From Rivihabitans pingtungensis (lineage in GTDB: Bacteria; Pseudomonadota; Gammaproteobacteria; Burkholderiales; Aquaspirillaceae): a stretch of 46,167 nucleotides of DNA. The notes under the pieces were generated by a model. The model saw only the letters and a list, made by a program, of their open reading frames with translations, was not told the origin of the DNA and ran no database searches. The DNA is taken from assembly GCF_003201855.1 (NCBI RefSeq), contig NZ_QJKI01000027.1, positions 1 to 46,167 on the forward strand. The letters run 5' to 3'. The translations under genes were made by a program, and so were the position numbers. This document shows, piece by piece, positions 44,600 through 46,167 of the stretch; within the stretch, counting starts at the first letter, position 1, and every line of letters starts with the position of its first letter.

Positions 44600-45448
44600 A
44601 TGTCGTCGTTGAATCTGATCATCCAGGGCAAACCGCTGGCCATGGATGTGCTGGCCGAACTGGCCGTGGAAGCCGGCTCGCCGGCCATTGAACCTTTGAG
44701 CAAAACGGCCTGGCGTTTTCTCGACGCCAAGGAGAGCAGCAAGGAATGGGTGTCGCAAGCCTGCCGCGAGCTGGAATGCGACTGGGCTTATGTGCCGGCC
44801 GGCCTTACCCTCAGCCACTTTGGCCTGTGGATGACCGATATGGACTCCACGCTGATCCAGATCGAATGTATCGACGAAATCGCCGGCATGCTCGGCCTGA
44901 AAGATAAAGTCGCCGCCATCACCGAGCGCTCGATGGCGGGCGAGCTGGATTTTTCGCAATCACTGCGTGAGCGGGTGGCCTTGCTGGCCGGCCTGAAAGA
45001 AACCACGCTGAAAGTGGTGTACGAGAAAAAGGTCAAACTCAACCCTGGCGCCAAAGAGCTGATTGCCGCCTGCCAGGCCAAGGGCGTCAAAATCGGCCTG
45101 ATTTCCGGCGGCTTCACCTATTTCACCAACCGGCTCAAACAAGAGCTGGGCCTGGATTACGCCATCGCCAACACCCTGGAAGTGGTCAACGGCCGGCTGA
45201 CCGGCATGGTCAAGGGCGACATCATCGACGCGCAAGCCAAGGCCGACTGGCTGCTCAAGCTGCGCGGCGAGCTGGGCCTGCGCCCCGACCAGGTGTTTGC
45301 CACGGGCGACGGCGCCAACGACCTGAAAATGCTGGCCGCCGCCGGCGTGGGCATTGCCTACCACGCTAAGCCGGTGGTGCGTCATCAGGCGCATGTGGCG
45401 CTCAGCTACAGCGGCCTGGACGGCGTGATCAACCTCTTTGCCGACTGA
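44600..45448 (+). CDS. serB: Phosphoserine phosphatase
   Basis: A 282-residue HAD-family phosphatase, the last step of serine synthesis. An N-terminal ACT-like region of about 75 residues precedes the HAD core. DMDSTLIQIECIDEIA at residues 80-95 has the nucleophile and acid aspartates. ISGGFTYFTNRL (motif II) and ATGDGANDLKML (motif IV) follow. ATG 44600 begins MSSLN, with GGAG 11 bases upstream. It sits 44 bases past queF, with a TATAAT at 44559-44564 between them that may be its own promoter -10. Confidence 0.92.
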   Translation: MSSLNLIIQGKPLAMDVLAELAVEAGSPAIEPLSKTAWRFLDAKESSKEWVSQACRELECDWAYVPAGLTLSHFGLWMTDMDSTLIQIECIDEIAGMLGLKDKVAAITERSMAGELDFSQSLRERVALLAGLKETTLKVVYEKKVKLNPGAKELIAACQAKGVKIGLISGGFTYFTNRLKQELGLDYAIANTLEVVNGRLTGMVKGDIIDAQAKADWLLKLRGELGLRPDQVFATGDGANDLKMLAAAGVGIAYHAKPVVRHQAHVALSYSGLDGVINLFAD

Positions 45449-45458
45449 CACCCTCACC

Positions 45459-45938
45459 ATGCCGCTGCCGACGCTGAACACCCTCAGTTTTGACGCCGAA
45501 CTGGTCTGCCGTCTGAGCAGCCAGCCGATCAGCGCCGCACAGCAGCACGACACCCGCCTGGCGCTGCGCCTGCTGGGCGCTGCCGAGCAAACCAGCGAAG
45601 ACCCGGTGCTGTTGCGCATCGAAGCCAAGCTGGACGTCTGCCTGGCCTGGCTGGGCCACAGCACACAACAACAGCACGGCGACAGCCGGCTATGCCGACT
45701 GGGGCTGGAGCAATTTGCTTGGCGCAGCCAAGCCGACGAGCCCAGCGGCGCAGCAACGCTGACGTTTTACCCGGATACACACTGCCCCCTGCCGTTGACC
45801 TTTCCGGTGCATTGCCAAACCCAGGCAGATGGCCACACCATCGCCAGCCTGGCGCCGGCGCTAGACGAGGCCAGTGCAGACTTGTGGGCGCATTTTGTGT
45901 TTCGTCAGCACCGCCGGCAACGTCAGGAGCAGGCCTGA
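45459..45938 (+). CDS. Unknown small protein downstream of serB
   Basis: A 159-residue soluble protein without signal peptide. It has a Leu-rich helical first half (RLALRLLGAAEQT, LLRIEAKLDVCLAWLGH) and a beta-like second half (GAATLTFYPDTHCPLPLTFPVHCQTQ), ending in a basic tail RQHRRQRQEQA. It lies 10 bases after serB and ends before a terminator, so it is probably co-transcribed. A PilZ-like fold is possible from layout, but the RxxxR motif is not clear. Function not assigned. Confidence 0.6.
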   Translation: MPLPTLNTLSFDAELVCRLSSQPISAAQQHDTRLALRLLGAAEQTSEDPVLLRIEAKLDVCLAWLGHSTQQQHGDSRLCRLGLEQFAWRSQADEPSGAATLTFYPDTHCPLPLTFPVHCQTQADGHTIASLAPALDEASADLWAHFVFRQHRRQRQEQA

Positions 45939-45960
45939 AATACTTTGCCAAACCCATAAA

Positions 45961-45997
45961 AAAACGCTGCGGCAGAATATGCCCCAGCGTTTTTTTA
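45961..45997. terminator. Terminator after the serB transcript
   Basis: CGCTGCGGCA and TGCCCCAGCG pair with one mismatch around a GAATA loop, flanked by A5 on the left and T7 on the right. It ends the plus-strand transcript and could also work on the minus strand. Confidence 0.85.
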
Positions 45998-46026
45998 TGG
46001 CTGAGTTTCAAATTAACACCCGAGTT

Positions 46027-46064
46027 AAAAATACAAAACCCCCTGTAGCGTGAGCTACAGGGGG
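46027..46064 (-). terminator. Terminator of the rRNA operon
   Basis: CCCCCTGTAGC, loop GTGA, GCTACAGGGGG form a perfect 11-bp stem. On the minus strand it is followed by TTTTGTATTTTT. It lies 9 bases past the 5S 3' end. Confidence 0.9.
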
Positions 46065-46073
46065 CTGTAATAG

Positions 46074-46167
46074 GAGCCTGGCGTTGACCTACTTTCACAC
46101 GGGTAATCCGCACTATCATCGGCGCGAAGTGGTTTCACTGTCCTGTTCGGGATGGGAAGGAGTGGGG
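46074..46167 (-). rRNA. rrf: 5S ribosomal RNA (3' part; 5' end beyond the window)
   Basis: The minus strand reads CCCGAACAGGACAGTGAAAC, then GCGCCGATGATAGTGCGG and AAAGTAGGTCAACGCCAGGC, which are conserved 5S loops and the 3' stem. About 94 of about 118 bases are visible. This is the 3' end of an rRNA operon transcribed leftward into the window. Confidence 0.93.

Overview
The window is high-GC DNA from a Gram-negative betaproteobacterium. It most resembles the Neisseriales (Chromobacterium/Vogesella/Chitinibacter-type families). This rests on the corC-like / pilD / coaE / zapD / yacG order, a small OmpA-type protein resembling Neisseria RmpM, the cysB / cysH / cysI arrangement, and TonB-dependent uptake genes. 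The species call is inference. The right edge enters a ribosomal RNA operon on the minus strand (partial 5S). The left edge is the end of an IS5-type insertion sequence.

Left part (1-7957): the IS end is followed by a copper-type operator and two plus-strand genes, a small Met/His-rich exported protein and a multicopper oxidase. Next comes an AT-rich island with two minus-strand genes of unknown function: a 1300-residue protein with a carboxypeptidase-regulatory-like N-terminus, and a 365-residue partner. Housekeeping block (7958-11615): a CorC/HlyC-type transporter, prepilin peptidase, dephospho-CoA kinase, ZapD and YacG are tightly packed with stop/start overlaps. Block 11799-19054 holds two chemoreceptors, an HemY-like flavin oxidoreductase, a ferric-reductase-like membrane flavoprotein and a TerB-like protein.

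Metal uptake region (19483-32820): three TonB-dependent receptors, a PepSY membrane protein, and a compact four-gene operon (DUF4198-like periplasmic protein, NapH-like membrane ferredoxin, CcdA/UreH-like membrane protein, receptor). A divergent tonB-exbB-exbD operon would energise all the receptors. Together they look like uptake of a metal chelate with reductive release at the inner membrane; the metal is not shown by the sequence.

Right part (33264-46167): two tandem paralogous RTX proteins built almost only of calcium-binding repeats, sharing near-identical promoter elements; assimilatory sulfate reduction (cysB, cysH of the APS-reductase type, cysI, a DUF934 protein); an OmpA-family protein with a textbook sigma-70 promoter; a complete preQ0/preQ1 operon (queC, an unusual three-module queD, queE, queF) preceded by a structured leader; serB; a small unknown protein; terminators; and the 3' part of 5S rRNA.

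The observations most worth following up are the three-module QueD whose catalytic residues are split between modules, the unknown two-gene island, the receptor/ferredoxin/CcdA-like operon behind a perfect 19-bp palindrome, and the shared palindromic promoter of the two RTX genes.
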